Shown: positions 13,557 to 27,331, numbered from the stretch's first letter. The stretch: DNA of 64,000 nt from Cadophora sp. MPI-SDFR-AT-0126 (GCA_020747065.1 JAGMVK010000001.1:682001-746000), one strand, 5' to 3'. Made by a program: numbers and translations. Notes: generated from the letters alone by a model not told the origin.

Positions 13557-14689
13557 ATGCTTCACAATCCGAACAACTGGCATTGGGTCAATAAGGATGC
13601 GTCGAGTTGGACCAAGCAGTACCTGGAGCAAAATATCAAGGGTATCAAGGCCGAGGAAAATGGAGTTACCGCGCAATTGGACAAGCTGATCAGCATGGAT
13701 GGAGATGTTGATGTCAACCAGCGCAAGGGCAAGGTCATCACCATCTTCGACGTCAAGCTTGTCCTCGAATACTCAGGTATGTCTGGGGTGATTATGCCAT
13801 AGCCAAAACCGGGCAATGCTGACCAATTCAGGCAAGACGAAGGACGACGAGGACGTTAGTGGCACAATTACTGTCCCCGAGGTTGCGCACGATACCGAAG
13901 AACATGAGTATGTTGTATGTCTCTTCGTCCCCATGGGCGCCCTGTCTGGCCAAACTAACAATCGCACAGTTCGAGCTAGACATCTACTCCGATGCCAATT
14001 CCAAAGCCCCTGTCAAGGACCTCGTCCGCTCCAAGATCCTCCCACAATTGAGAAAGGAATTCGCGAAGCTCGGCCCTGCCTTGATTGCTGAGCACGGAAA
14101 GGATATTCAGCACGCTCCTGGCTCCAATCCCTCGAGCGGTTTCTCAACTCCAAAGCTGCATGTCCCAACCTCGTCACCAGCACCTGCCGCAACCCAAACG
14201 ACCAAGACTAGTTCCTCTGTCAACACTACAACGGTCACCGATAGCGAAGAGTTCCGCGCACCGGCTACAGAGCTCTACCAAACCTTCACCGACCCTCAGC
14301 GCATCTCAGCCTTTACCCGCGCAGCACCCAAGCTCTTCGAAGGCGCGAAGAAGGGCGGCAAGTTCGAGCTGTTTGGAGGCAATGTTTCTGGTGAGTATCT
14401 TGAGCTTGTTGAGCCAACAAAGATCGTCCAGAGCTGGAGATTGGATCAATGGCCAAAGGATCACTACTCTCGTCTCGAGATCAACTTCGATCAGAACGAC
14501 GTAGACAATGTTACTGTTATGCGGGTCAGCTGGAGTGGTGTCCCCGTCGGCCAGGAGGAAGTTACCAAGCGTAACTGGAGCGAGTACTACGTCCGCAGCA
14601 TCAAGCAGACGTTTGGGTACGTGTACCATGCAATCGAAACCTGAACCTCTTCTGACTAATCACCTTGTAGCTTCGGTACAATTCTATGA
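13557..14689 (+). CDS. AHA1: Hsp90 co-chaperone, activator of Hsp90 ATPase
   Basis: This cytosolic co-chaperone binds the middle domain of Hsp90 and stimulates its ATPase. Four exons (13557-13776, 13832-13914, 13970-14616, 14671-14689) encode 322 aa. The N-terminal Aha1 domain starts with the NPNNWHWVNKD motif. After a Ser/Thr/Pro linker (about residues 150-190) comes the C-terminal AHSA1/START-like domain, beginning near EEFRAPATELYQTFTDP. The last exon is only 19 nt. It restores the family's conserved GFGTIL end, and reading through the intron instead would replace that end with unrelated residues. Intron donors are GTATGT, GTATGT and GTACGT. Length and both domains match the yeast protein (350 aa), so the call is secure. 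Confidence 0.96.
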
Positions 14690-15216
14690 GAGGGGTGGCC
14701 ACATGTGGAGGAAGTGGCATAATGGACAATGAGAAAATGACCGGTCAGGGGGAATGAATGACTCTACGCAGCAACGATTTCAGGTGGCAGGCTTGCAATT
14801 CTAAATTAGAGCAATCGAATAGAAAGCATTTGCACTGCCACTTCTATTGACTTCGCCTAAGCTATGATCTCCCAATGGCACGGAAAAAAGTTAACCACTC
14901 TAGAGCTTCAACCTGACTCAAGAGTCTTGAACCTCCAAGAAAACTGGACCTTTCACGAACTCAAGCCATAAATCCTCTGTTATTGTACTAATATATATGC
15001 GTTGGGCGCTGTATATCCTACAAATCCCCTACCAATTAACGCCATGCCTGCTTCAAAACAATCAATCCAAATCATAAAAGCTACCTTGCCTATCCTGCTC
15101 GTAAGTTCTCATGTCCCTAGCCCAAGATATATCTATATGTGCGTAAGAAAATATAGAACTTGGTGTCATGCAATCAATCATTCCTCATCCACGTGCAGGC
15201 TCGTCTGTGCTTTATG
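14690..15216. other. Convergent 3' intergenic region, AHA1 / flippase
   Basis: These 527 bp lie between the stop codons of two converging genes. The segment is AT-rich with no coding signal, and presumably holds both 3' UTRs. Confidence 0.6.
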
Positions 15217-18200
15217 TCAAGCTCCACGCGACACCCCGTCCAAACTCGCACGACCAGTGTACGAATGCACACCAGCAGGTCCCACCCCAGCATTAGGATC
15301 AAGCGAGACCTTCCTCCTCGTCAAATGCTGCTGCTCCCCAATGTCGACAGGACTCTTCAGCACATCACCATGCTCATTACGAGTCGTCGCATGAGCATGC
15401 ACATGCATGACCCTCGGCCTTTCCAGCAACTCCTGGATCTCGCCCTCCCTCCTTGCCGAGTCCTCAACACTCATTTTCGCATTCTCTGGTCCTTGCTGAC
15501 CATTTTCGTTTAAAGTACCATTCACACCCTCATTTTCCCTCTTTAACGCATCCTCAAAACGCTCCCTAATCGCAGGATCATTTTGCAGCTCCTGGAACAG
15601 ATCTACATCTGTAGGCCAGAATGACTTCCTCACACTGCTGACACCCAACTCCAACAGAATGAGCGCAGCAAGTGTGAGGATAAGCACAAGCCACCAGAGC
15701 AGGTTGCGGCCGTATCCTTTGAGGAACCCGTCTTTGATGGCGTAGAGAGGGTAGGTTTTGCCGGGAGTGAAGACGAGGGAGAGGAGAAGAGTCCAGAGGA
15801 ACCAACCGCCTACTGAGATGAGCCAGCCGAGGAAGGAGATTATGGTTTTGTTGTGTTTTTCGATTAGGCTGTGAAAAGATGTCAGCATGGTTAGAGTAAG
15901 TGCAGGGAAATGGAACATACAGTAGCTTCGTATTGATGAAAATCACCGCGGCCGAGAAAGCCAGCGTGCCCATGGCAAGTAGATCATCATCTCTAGTGAA
16001 GATCGCTTCACCGAACAGCCCAAACATCAAGAAGTAAATGATAACGGATTCCGAGGTTGCCATAAACATCCACGCAATGTAAATCTTGAAATTAAACGAG
16101 GCGTTGCGCTGGCCTGAAACATAGAGCTCCGGAACAGCGAGCAGTGTAGAGGCGTTAAGGTCCTGCTCGAAGATACCAAGCAGAATGACTGCCAAAGAAG
16201 TGAAGAGCGTGTTGAAAACCGTCAAGGATGTCGACTCGAAAAGCGACGTTCCAGTGTAGCCAGCCCATTTTTGATAGAATGCTTGAAGGAGGTAGAAAAG
16301 CAATTCTTTCCAGAACGTTGCGAGGATATACTTCGCGGTCCGCACGTAGTTCCAACGACCATGGACAAAGAGAAGACGTTGTAGGAAGCGGAATTGAGCG
16401 ATGGAGTAGTCCGCGATTCTTGCGGCTTGTAGTCCTTCCTTGCCACTGATTCCAATACCGACGTGGGCGTCTGTAATCATGGCTATGTCATTCGCACCGT
16501 CTCCGATGGCTAATGTAAGGGACTTCTTGACCTTTGTCCTAACTCTCTTGACAAGTGAAGCTTTCTGACTTGGACTGGCGCGACAGCAAATGACCGAGTC
16601 GACGAGAACCACCAAATCGAAGAAGAGAAGAGCTAAAGTCTCGTTGTTGTCTATTTCGGAGAGTGTTTGTCCATCAACAACAATCACAGAATGAGGTATT
16701 GCCCCTTTGCTGATATCGAGTAAGGTTGATGCCATGAGTTGCTCAACCTCACCAGTCGTATGGTCAAGAACAACAATCGTCGAGTAGTTCTTACAAATAC
16801 GAGCACTGTGGCCGATGTTGATGGCAGTTTCTCGCTTATCACCAGTCAACATCCAGATCTTGATATTAGCTCTCCTCAATTTGTCGATTGTCTCAGGAAC
16901 ACCTTTCTGCAGCTTATCCTCGATAGCTGTAGCACCAGCAAGGTCGAAATTCTGCTCGATCAGCTCCCCAGCATTCTCAATCAGATCCTGGCGATCTACG
17001 AGACTAGTTGTAGCATCGAGGTATATTTTCTTCCAGCCTAAGATATTTGTGAGCATTCAATGTCCGAAATCGGAATAGACTTTGAAATAAGGTAGAAGCT
17101 TACCATCGTATTCTTGATCATCCAGGAACCTATAACCGTACAGCAGAGTCCTCAAACCTTCGGAAGCAAAATCATCGATGTGCTGGAAGCAGCGTTCAAA
17201 TACCGCCGAGTCATCCAAGACAAGACCTTCGTCAATCATTTCATCCAAGTGTCCTTCCATGGCAGAGACAGCGCTGATACTAGAGAATCTACGATCTCCT
17301 GATCCAAAAGAGGGTCTCGCCATGGAACCTCTAGGCGAATAGGCTCCGGATTCATCAGAAACGGACTCGACATCACTCTCCTGTCTCCTCAACCAAGTAT
17401 CTAGCTCATCTCGGATAGGTTGTAATCTTGAACTCGTCATGCTCGGCCGACCACCAATACTTTTCCTGTTGGCGCTCATACCGGGTCGATTGAAGCTCAT
17501 ACTGTTCCTTGGGCTACTCTCGCTCATTCGTCGCAAAGCCTCTTCAGCCTCGATGCTCTTCCTCTTACTCGAGCGTCTCGAGATCTCAGTTTTCTTTTGA
17601 AGAGCCATAGGAGCGAGCTTCAGCCGTGGCATGATGACTGAGTCGGCTCCTTTACAGAAAATGCATATCCTGCCATTTGGAAAGCGGACGACGATAGACA
17701 TCCTCTTTCGCTTGCTTGAGAATTCGATGACGTCTAGAATGTCATAGGTCTCGGTGATCTGTTCGCCAGAGTCCGGCCCACCTGGTCCAGGATAAGACAA
17801 TGTGATGGACTTTGCGGGTCGATCGATGACAAGGTAGCCAAGCTCTTGAGCCGCTTTCACCAAGGCAAGCTCATCAGGAGACGCAGCTTGGAACTCGATG
17901 TCTCCGTTCTCTTGGACCTCTGGGAGGCAAGTATGGCAAAGAGCCAGGCAGAGAAGGAAGAACTTGGCCTTCTTCGTGAAGATACTATGCGGCTTATGCT
18001 GCATGAAGTTGAGCAAATCTTCAGTTCGCATTTCTGGCTGCGCTTTAGATGGCCTCGCAGACGATTTCCATAAATTGATCGAGCCAGATCGGCGGATAGA
18101 TAGCGACGGGCGAACCGTTGAGCTCGACATGGCCGATTCCCTTCGTACGGTCTCTGGTCGAACGCGTGTTTTCTTCTTGGAGGATCGTTTCATGATGCCC

Positions 18201-20578
18201 TTACCTTTCCTCTTGTCGCCCTTTTCAGCCTCGCGGTTTTTGTTGCCCTCACGACTTTCTTCTAATTTCGCAGCCTCCTCTTGCAAATCGAAATCATGTA
18301 ACCAAGCATAGCCAGCTACACTGAGCTTTCGGAATTTCATTATGTTGTCGGTGAGAGTTCCGGTCTTATCTACAAGTTCATGTCAGTCTTAGATGACACT
18401 TTCTAGAATTATAAATCACAGGATGGAGAAAGTTCAGAATAGACGCAAAAGGCACCCACCTGAAAAAATGTAGTTTACTTGACCGAGGTTTTCCAAGATG
18501 GTAGTAGTCTGCAAAACGTCAGCAACCATTACCCTTATAAGCCGAACAGTACCTGTAAAAGCACATCGACGATCTGGATGTTCTTCAGTACTCACATTAC
18601 AAGTCATAGGCGTATCCGAAACCGGATCATACATCTCAACATCACTCATAAGCACCAACTGTCCAACCTTGATAATCTCCAAACTAACATACAACGATAG
18701 CGGAATCAACGTATTATAGAGAATTATGAATCCAATGATGATCTGTGCAAAGTTCACATGCAGACCCTCGAGATACCATGCCTTGCTCTCCGTCTGATTC
18801 GACCAGATCTGATAGGCGATGGTGCAGAAGAGCGCGAGGATGACGACGAATACGACGAGCATGATGACGATCTTGTTGGTGACGAATTGGATGGCCGGGG
18901 CTTTGGTTCGAGGGTTCTTGTTGGCGTTCATCCGGATCTTGCAGTCTTCGCCGGTGTTGATGACCATCCCGATGGCAGTGGATGTGTTTCTCAGCGTGCT
19001 ACCACGGAAGATAACTTCATTGGTTGTAAGCGGTAACGTCTCTCCATCGACAGTGACTCTCCCGTCAAAATTGTACAGGTCGATGTTCGGATCCTCGACT
19101 ACAATGTGAGCTCGACAGGCAGCAATTGCTTCTTCGGTAGCACATCGCTTGGCTAGGGGCGGTGGAGCTTGCTTGCTCTTGAGGTTGGTCTCACCATCGA
19201 GAGCCATGGTCTCGATGTAGGCGATGCCATTTGGCCCGTCTGCATGGAGGAGCACCACGTCTGCAGGTATGGGATCGTCGCGGCGGAGCTTAATGATATC
19301 TCCTACTTTGATATCCATCCATTTTAGCGTCGTCCAGTGTCTGGACTCGTCTGAATCCTCAGTATGGGAGACCTCTTTTGAGGAGGATTTCGTCTGGCCT
19401 TTGGACGGCACCATAGCCTTCAGCTTGCCTCCGAGGTCTTTCGAACCACCAACATGAGCAGGTCGGAAGGAATGTAAGACAAGGGTCTCCCTATTATTCT
19501 CCACCTTGTCGAGTTTGTACCGCCGATAGTCATCGTACCCTTCTTTACCCATACTAATAGCCACGAACACCAACAATGGAGCAATAGTCGTGTAAGTACC
19601 CGTAGTACTCAAGCCCGGAATCATCTGCAAAATCGACACCAGCAGAAAATAAGCATTTGCCAATTTCGAAAACTGAAAGAACAATTGTCGAGGCAGGAAG
19701 TTCCACACTGTATATCTACTCGAGCGAATCGAGTTCCCAATGTGATCCTTGCCCGTTCTCTCGTCAAGAGGTGGTCTCGTCCTCGAAGCATCGAGATCAA
19801 TATGCCGCCCATCTTTCGATGGAGGAATTGGCGTCTGTCGAAGCACAATCATGGTAAACTTGTCCTTCCACACTTTAGCCCTCTGCAGGACCTTATTCTC
19901 CCTTATTCGTTTCCTAGCCCAGACATCATAGTTCGGCAATTGCAATGTCCCAAATGTCCTCTCCTTCCCTCCCGAAGGTAACGAATCCGTGTAGCTCCCA
20001 AAGACCTCAGTTCTTGACATAGATGTATCATTCTCCTCAATAATAGGTGTAACAGCAGAGGAAGGCCTCTTGCCATTCCCCTCCTCCAACCGCCTCGCTG
20101 CCCCATCTTGGTCCTGAGACGAGCTGGCTTCCACGAGCTCGATTGGGCCATCGTCCGGTTTACTGTTTATCGCCCTCGCAAACAGCGATCGCCGCAGCGA
20201 GTACCCTCTATCTCTCGTCCTGGGCGAAGTGGGTGAGGCTTGATTCGTAGCTCTAAACTTTGGGTTGCCCCCAGCAGGTCTAGGAGCCTCAGCTGGCCTC
20301 TGAGGTTGCGCCTGAGTATCTATCGTCAAATTGTGTGTCCCGGGTCGCTGTTCCGTAGCAGTAATTGAGGCTTGTGCCATTTCCCTGCCCACATCCTGTG
20401 AGAATCGCACCCGCTGTGCATCTCTGTCTTGCGAAGCTCTTGGATCCATTGTCCCAGCCGAAGCACTCGCAGGATCCGTCGCAGACCTCCTAAAACCATG
20501 AGCAGGTCCCGATTCCCCTCCTAAATCATCCGCCATGGCGATGCTGACTTGTATGTCTGCATTCGAGAGGAAATCCAA
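15217..20578 (-). CDS. P4-type ATPase, phospholipid flippase, probably DNF3-like
   Basis: This is a 1688-aa aminophospholipid flippase that moves lipids to the cytosolic leaflet, probably in Golgi/endosomal membranes. Five exons (18596-20578, 18460-18508, 17104-18369, 15921-17037, 15217-15868) join without frame breaks. The 49-nt exon 2 ends inside the phosphorylation motif: DKTGT (residues 678-682) is created only by splicing. Also visible are actuator DGETN (461-465), the P4-type helix 4 motif IPLSLYVSLE, SPDELALV and KGAD in the nucleotide-binding domain, TGDK (about 1164) and GDGAND (about 1278). A disordered Ser/Arg-rich N-terminus of about 200 residues and a Ser-rich insertion of about 100 residues after KGAD give a length close to yeast Dnf3 (1656 aa). 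That length and the KTGTLTDNIMKFRKLSVAGYAWLHD-type region favour DNF3/DnfD over Drs2 or Dnf1/2, but the subfamily is inferred. The C-terminal tail is hydrophilic. Confidence 0.95.
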
Positions 20579-21952
20579 GACGTTGTCTCCTCGTATTTAG
20601 AGGATGGTTGAGACGTGCCGAGGTCTTGGTATAAGTCACTGTGCAGCCATGCGACTCGTAGAATGTAAGATCGTGCGTTTCCTCAATGGCAACAATTCAT
20701 GAAGTCAAAGACATGCTGGTGAAAATGAATTGAGGCTGGCAATGTCGTATTGCTGAGGTACGTACAAATCGATGATTGAGATGTCTAGATCGCTTGGAGA
20801 TCACCCGCAGAGGGGCTGTGCAAAGGAGCCGTTTTATTTTAGATTTCAACACAACCCCTCCCCAGATCATTATTTTGCTTTGTAGTCCTACGTTCGATTA
20901 TTTCAACAAGTGAAATTCGATGCTCCTATTGTAAAAATTTGAGGAAGTCGAGCATTTTCTCGTGATTGTCTTCTGATGGAATCAGCATCATGAGCTTTTC
21001 TCCATCTGATCTCAGAGCCAACATCACTTGTAGTTCAGATTAGAGCATGCCGCAGATACGAACTAGCAGATAACCAAAATCAAATTAGCTTTGAATTGCA
21101 AGTATAACCAATGCTACTACGCCTTCAAAGGCTGAAAGGAAGTGCTCAAACTGTACCAGTCTTACTTTCATCCGGAACATAGGTATTGACCCCACGTTTT
21201 GTAGCGCCACCAGTAGCCGCCTCAAATGCAGCCCCCTTTCTGATGCATATCATCTATTCCATATTAGATCAAATATGCGAGTCACATTAGCAACATATGA
21301 TTCAAACTCGATAATGAATTTTCCATTATTAAGCCCACCATGTTATCATCATGCTGTCACAAACTAACAAATCGATCGAAGCAACTTCAACTCTTCCTCC
21401 AGAGTACTTTTGACCAGAGCGTTTATTCCACTTCCTCCCTTGACTTCCAGATTTATTTCTCTCCCACTTCCTCTCGATACCAGTATCTCCTCTGGAGACA
21501 AAAAACAAGATAAAAGATGCGCCTCGGTACTGAGACAAAACACCCAAAACCACGCCAGAAAAACAAAAAAACGGGAAACGATCGCTGTGCCAGCCAAGCA
21601 TGATCAAGATAGAATTTATCGTCATGTAGGTTCGTGGCATAAGACTAAACAGAAAAAAACAGGTTGGCCAAAAAAGGTCCTCGTATCCGTTACGACACGA
21701 GTAATTAAGCGGAGCATAATTCAAACAAGAATAGAAGAGTCCACGCTGGCCGTCAGTTATGTACGACTGAACAAAAACACCATCCACAAGAACGCCTCCC
21801 ATAATGCGCTCAGTCAAACAAATCCAACTTCGGCAAGAGACAAGCATGTTCCTCGGCTTCCACCGCTAAATGCAGCCAAACCCGGGCGCGATGAAACACG
21901 GAGCCGAAGGTTTGGGCCAGCCACCATCATGAACGCAATCTGCCGCGATTGA
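20579..21952. other. Intergenic region upstream of the flippase
   Basis: These 1.4 kb lie between the flippase start and the homeodomain gene's stop. The stretch at about 20830-21340 is AT-rich. No coding sequence I can support. Confidence 0.55.
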
Positions 21953-23885
21953 CTATTGAGGGATATGTTCAGGCGAAAGACTGGCTGGATTTTCATCGAA
22001 TGAGACAAGCTGATTCATATCCATGTCTGCTTGTGACTGCTCGGCAAACGCTGGGGAGTGAGGATGCATGGGAAGATTGAGAGTGTGTTTTGAGTACATC
22101 TCATTCAGTCCAGTCCCGTCGTCAGAGATGTTCGAGTGATCGTGTGACATATTGTATACGTCTGCAGATGCACTTCGGTGCATCATAGACATGGGTGGGG
22201 ATTGATCAACGATGGCTGGGTCACCGTGGCTCATGAAGGATAGCGGCGAGACTGAAGGTTGGATCATGTGTCCGGATTGATCGGCCATTGGGTTCGGCGA
22301 CAGATACGGAACAGTGAAAGGCGTATTGTTGTACGAAGACGCAGGAAGAGCGCCTGTGTCTGGGCCCTGCGAGAAAAATCCAGGGCTGGCAAACTCGGAC
22401 GGTGAAGTAGTCGTAGCGGCAGACATGGGGTACTGTCTGAAGTCCATTCCATATCCTGATGATGTGTCAATCCGGAGGTTAGGTCCCAGAGGGCCCAAAC
22501 TGTTTGGCTGCTGTGGGACTGGTGCAAAGATATTTGGGTTATGCTGCTGTTGATTCTCGCCTGGATGTTGGATGAGGAACGATGGCATGGGGTTGTTGAA
22601 CATGGAAAAGTCGACGGCCATTGGCACGGACCGACTTCTTTGTCTCTTGTGGCCAGGTCCGCCGCGGTGTCCTGGATTGACATTCACACCCCACTGTTCT
22701 TGGAACATGCCAACGTGAGCCTGGGCATTATAGTTTGGCTGAGAGGCTGGACGGAGACCAATTGGAGAGACTGGTGCCGAGACCGACATTTGTTGCTGCT
22801 CGAATGGGTTGTGTCGGGTCATGAATGATTCGAGGGAAACCAACTTGGCAAGTTGGCCACTCAAAACCTTGGGATGACCTCCAAGATGATGAACCATCTG
22901 CTGCGAGGCTTGTTGATCTTCTGTGAAATCACCACACTGGAAGAAACCACCAGATCCGGACGAGTCCATGAAAAAGTTGGGAGGTCGGTTCAGCTCAACT
23001 ACCAATCCACCAGGCTTTCCAGACTCCATATCTCCATTTTCCAGGAAGATATTCTTGATGAATGCGAATGGATATTCAATCTTGTAGCCAGCCTGGTCAT
23101 TGTTGATATAATATGTCATACATCCCTTTTCTGGTGAGTAGAAGATGATGAGATCCATTGCATTTTGGCCAACTCGTCTCCAGGATCCGATGCTCAAAGA
23201 CCGACACGAGAGATGGTGGATAACTATTAGAAGAGTTAGCACGGAACCTTCCCGTCATCCACAAGGTTATTGTCACATACCAACTTTCCCCTGTGGACCC
23301 TGATCACCTCCCATCATCAAGCTGCCACTACCATACGGCATAAGGCCTGAACGACCGAGGAAGTTCCCTCCCAGGGACTTTCCAGACTCCATTGCTTGGA
23401 TAGCAAGGTATTGACGCATTGACTCTGGAATGGCATCACAATCCTCCCCAGTTTCGATGCTCTTCTTGGCCAACAACTTTATCTTTGCGCGTCTGAAGGC
23501 GTAAGTTCCTAATCATCGGTAGAAGACTGCATCGAACTCACCTGTTCTGAAACCAAATCTGAACGGATCGCTCTGTCATGTTGATATCCTCCGCAATTCG
23601 CTCCCTCACGGTTGCAGTTGGTGTTGGGTTCTTGTTGAATTCCATCTCTAGAGTCACTAGTTGATCTTGAGTGGCACGTTGTCTCTTCTGGTTCTTTTGT
23701 TGCTGGGTGAGAGTGCTCTTCCTGGGTGGTCTGCGGGATGCCGATGTGCTGCTCGCCGAGTTTGACGCGGTCGGACTGGGTGTTGATGACATCTTGATGG
23801 CGGCATCCTCCTGTGAAATTTCCGACATGCTCTTGCGGTCTTCTGAAGCCATATCCATCGTGGAAATTGAATGTCGAATTTCCAA
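21953..23885 (-). CDS. Homeodomain transcription factor
   Basis: This nuclear DNA-binding regulator is 608 aa, from three exons (23542-23885, 23281-23492, 21953-23223). The homeodomain spans about residues 65-122: a basic KNQKRQRAT arm, three helices, and the recognition helix motif WFQNRRAKIK, which is formed across intron 1 (GTGAGT...TTCAG). After it comes a conserved block ([31 protein letters not shown]) found in a group of filamentous-fungal homeobox proteins. The C-terminal half is low-complexity, rich in Pro, Ser, Gln, Asn and Met, as in activation domains. Members of this group control conidiation or fruit-body development in several ascomycetes; the role here is inference, and I do not assign an orthologue. 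The first of several in-frame Mets was taken as start. The gene has an unusually long upstream region. Confidence 0.93.
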
Positions 23886-24507
23886 ATGAGATTATCTTGT
23901 TGTGATATAAATGTATTAGATCCTTCTCCCCTCGGATCTAAATGTTTGGTAAGGACTGAACGAGTGGACGAATCGCGGATTGCGAGTCGGGAGGTAGTAG
24001 TGGTGCGATCAAATCGATTGTATCAACGGTGGTGTATGCAAGTGTGGTGGAAATGCGTCGCTGAAACTAGCAGGAACAGGAGGAGAAAAGTATTGAAAAT
24101 GGAACCGGGTTAGATCGTCGAAGATTGAAATTCGTAAGGTAGAAGAAGGAGCGTGGGGTGTAAGGACTGTGGTTCCGATTGTAGCCGGAAGACTGTGAAA
24201 GAAAGGAAGAGTTGACGACGGGGAGAGGGAGATGCGTCGATGGGGAGCGATAATGAGGATGGAAGACGAGGACGAGGACAAAAGAGGAGGAGAGGAGAGG
24301 ATGAGGATCACGGAACGAAGGTGGGTAAGGAGGGAAGGGAGAAATGCCAAGACTTTGAGTAGCGCAATGGTCTGTGCTGCAGAGCATCGTCGTTCCTCGC
24401 ACCAGAACAGGGGCTGGCTACGGGTTGTGTGGGCTGTGGGTTGGTGGAAGAAGAGGAGGGAGGGACAGGGGCATGGGGGGCTAGCCCCAAGCTGCTCCTT
24501 TCTGTCC

Positions 24508-24538
24508 ACACAGCACAGCACAGCACAGCACAGCAGCA
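24508..24538. repeat. (CAGCA)n tandem repeat
   Basis: About six copies of a 5-base unit in the likely leader or promoter of the homeodomain gene. Confidence 0.88.
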
Positions 24539-25157
24539 GAATCAAGCATGATGCATCTGTCTGTACCTGCGCCGCGACAGACTGGCTGTTGCTTACTTGC
24601 TTGCTACTCGCCAGAAGTGCAGCAGGTGGATACTATGACTTTCAAGCTGCACTACTGTACCGTACGGAGCTCGTGAGTCTGGTGACTCTAGTCTCTGGTC
24701 CATACTGGAAGAAGTTCGTTCTTCTTTGACTTTTTACACTTTCACTGTCGTCCTGTCTTGTCCTAAAGTGACCTCAGATCTGCGCCAAAGACCCTATACC
24801 TCTCAAAAAGTCTCAAGTCTCGAAACATTATTGCTACTTTGACTCTGGTGAAGATGTCTCTGTGCCGCGCCCGCAATCGCGATGCCTCGTGCGTCCCGAT
24901 GAACAACACATCCTACCCTCGCGAGTGCTGAACGGTCAGAAAAGAAAGAAAGAAAAAGGGGAGAGACTCACTGGCTATCCATGCCCCTGCCCTTTATCCT
25001 GACCCTTGCAATGTTCGCGCGTTGCTGGTGCTGGTGCATGGCTCACATCCAGACCGACACGCACCCAGGCCCAATGGATTGAGGAATCCCGGCAGCCATG
25101 CCATGGCGGAGCAGGCATCATAAGCATCGCAACCGCCCCTGAACCAAGTCGACTCGC

Positions 25158-25181
25158 TGGACTGGACTGGACTGGACTGGA
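25158..25181. repeat. (GGACT)n tandem repeat
   Basis: Four to five copies of a 5-base unit in the non-coding region upstream of the homeodomain gene. Confidence 0.88.
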
Positions 25182-27309
25182 TTCAACTCTCTGGCGGCTC
25201 CAACATCAGACCAACCAGTCCCAACAACAGACACTTCAACAGCCTGGATCTGATTTGATCTGATATTGTATGTATGTGTGTGCGCGCCTCAGGGCTTGCT
25301 TCAGCGGACCGATGGGGGCACATCTCGCACTAAAAGCTCTTACGATATACTATACTTTCCTATTTACAGAGTTCTCGCTCAACATACCGACGTGCCGTAA
25401 ACGCTGCAATCAACCGGCCGAGTCATGCATGTCCTACGCTGAGGTAATGCAGTCATTCAAGGCCATCATCTCGGGTGTGTCGTGACGATTATCCTGAGTA
25501 TGTAGGTAGGGAGGGAGGTACAGTAGACGACAATACTTCGTACATTCTTCCACCATGAGTGGATCAGGATTCCAGCCTCTTTGTCTGCTGATGCCGTGGT
25601 CCCAAGACCTAGGGGGGGCTTCGTCAACAAGCATGAAAGCAACAGAAGAACAGATGATGCGCGGTTGTGTTAGGGCACACCATCTTGACACTGCTGAGTT
25701 CTGTCCAGTATCAGATCCTAGAGGCCACCACCACCAATAGAGACTTCAGACGAAGATCCCTGGACTTTCGCTTGCCGCCCCTCAGACCAATGGCCAAGCG
25801 CAGAGGGTTCAAGAAGCCGACGGAACGAAAATAGAACGCTGTCCTCCTTCAACATCGCGTCAGCGATTCGAGCATCCAAAACAGAGTTATTCCTTGGGCT
25901 GACTGACATGATGCCGTGTCCACGATTCAACGCATTCTACAGGTCGGTCGACGCTTGACGTGACGATGAGAAGGAGGGCGACGTTCTGCGCGGCTTCTAT
26001 TTTTCCAGCCAGCTATCCTTGCTATCTTATTTTGGGTTTGGTTTACCAGTTCTTCCTTGATTGTTCTTCATCGATGATCCAGGTCTCGCCATCCAGCCAG
26101 TAGTCGAAGCGTCGACAGGATGTCTAATCCAATCCAGCGTGCCCACTCCAAAGTCTGTAGTTCAAACGGGTACCTGGGCTAGCTCAGCATTAGTGCCACT
26201 CTTGTACCTGGCTAGCTTGTTAAAGCGTTCGAGCCGGCTTCGTGCCTCGCTGGCCGATCCCGACGGTGCGACTCACAGCATGACGGAATAGGGGTAGGCC
26301 ACTTCGTTTGCCAACTCCCCCCTCCTTTTCTTCCCCCAGTCCTCTCAGATCGCCGTGTTCAACCTGAACACCACACCCCACTCCATCCCACTGCGCCGCA
26401 AGCCCACAAACACGTCAAGATCGACTTCATATTTTTAAAAAGTCAAGACTCAAAAGTTGTCTTGAGGGCTTCACATGTCATAATCCTGCCGCAGTTCACC
26501 ACTAGCGCCAATTCGATGGAGAGGAGGCTGTCTTCCAAACGGGCAGGACTGAAGCAGCAACATCTCCGTCTCCGAGACACAGTTCAAGAGCTGAGCTGGA
26601 GCCTCAGACGGTGAAGTTCGCGGAGCATCGTTTGAGAACACCCCTTTGAGCATTCGCCGCATGGCCCGATTCAGATGGGTACCTATTGCGGCATGATTTG
26701 CCCTATCGACCGTCTCATGGAAACAGCCTCATGATTCTGAACAGGGCCTCCTAGCTTGTGCGCACAGGTATCGCATACGTACAATCCCCATTATTGTTCA
26801 GGCTTGATATCGATCCTTATGCGCGGTCAAGAGGCACACCTTCCTTCGAGTGGACATACTCCTTGAAAAGTGGTGCTGTGGGTGGCATCCCGTTCGTGGG
26901 TTACGTGCCTGTCGGATGAAAGAAACTCACCGTAAGAACGCCTTTTCATGCAGCCTGGTCTTTATTTATCTAAGCTTCATCCGAAGTTAGTTCTTGTGCG
27001 ACTCGGCTGGACCTTGCAGTTTGACAACTTTTTCATACTGTATTGACAGGCCTTTCCTGCCGCTCCCGTCTCCCTGCCCGACCAGTTGTTTTCTACTGTC
27101 CCCCCCCACTCACATCCCGCGGCTGTAACATCTCCCCAAAAGGAAGGACAGAGAAGAACCCCTAGAAGATACCGTACCGTACCGTCGCAACTGAAAACTC
27201 GCTTCGATCTCATCCGGTGTCTTGACGCCGGCCAAGCACCCTCGTCCGCGGGTCACGCAAGGCATAATCCACGCTTCGCGTTTGATCTCCAACCACCCTG
27301 CTTTAACCC

Positions 27310-27331
27310 AACAACAACAACAACAACAACA
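27310..27331. repeat. (AAC)n microsatellite
   Basis: About seven AAC units in non-coding sequence. Confidence 0.9.

Noticed and set aside
24009..24545. 178-codon minus-strand frame upstream of the homeodomain gene
   Set aside because: Low-complexity Leu/Ser/Pro sequence created by a purine/pyrimidine-skewed tract; no domain.
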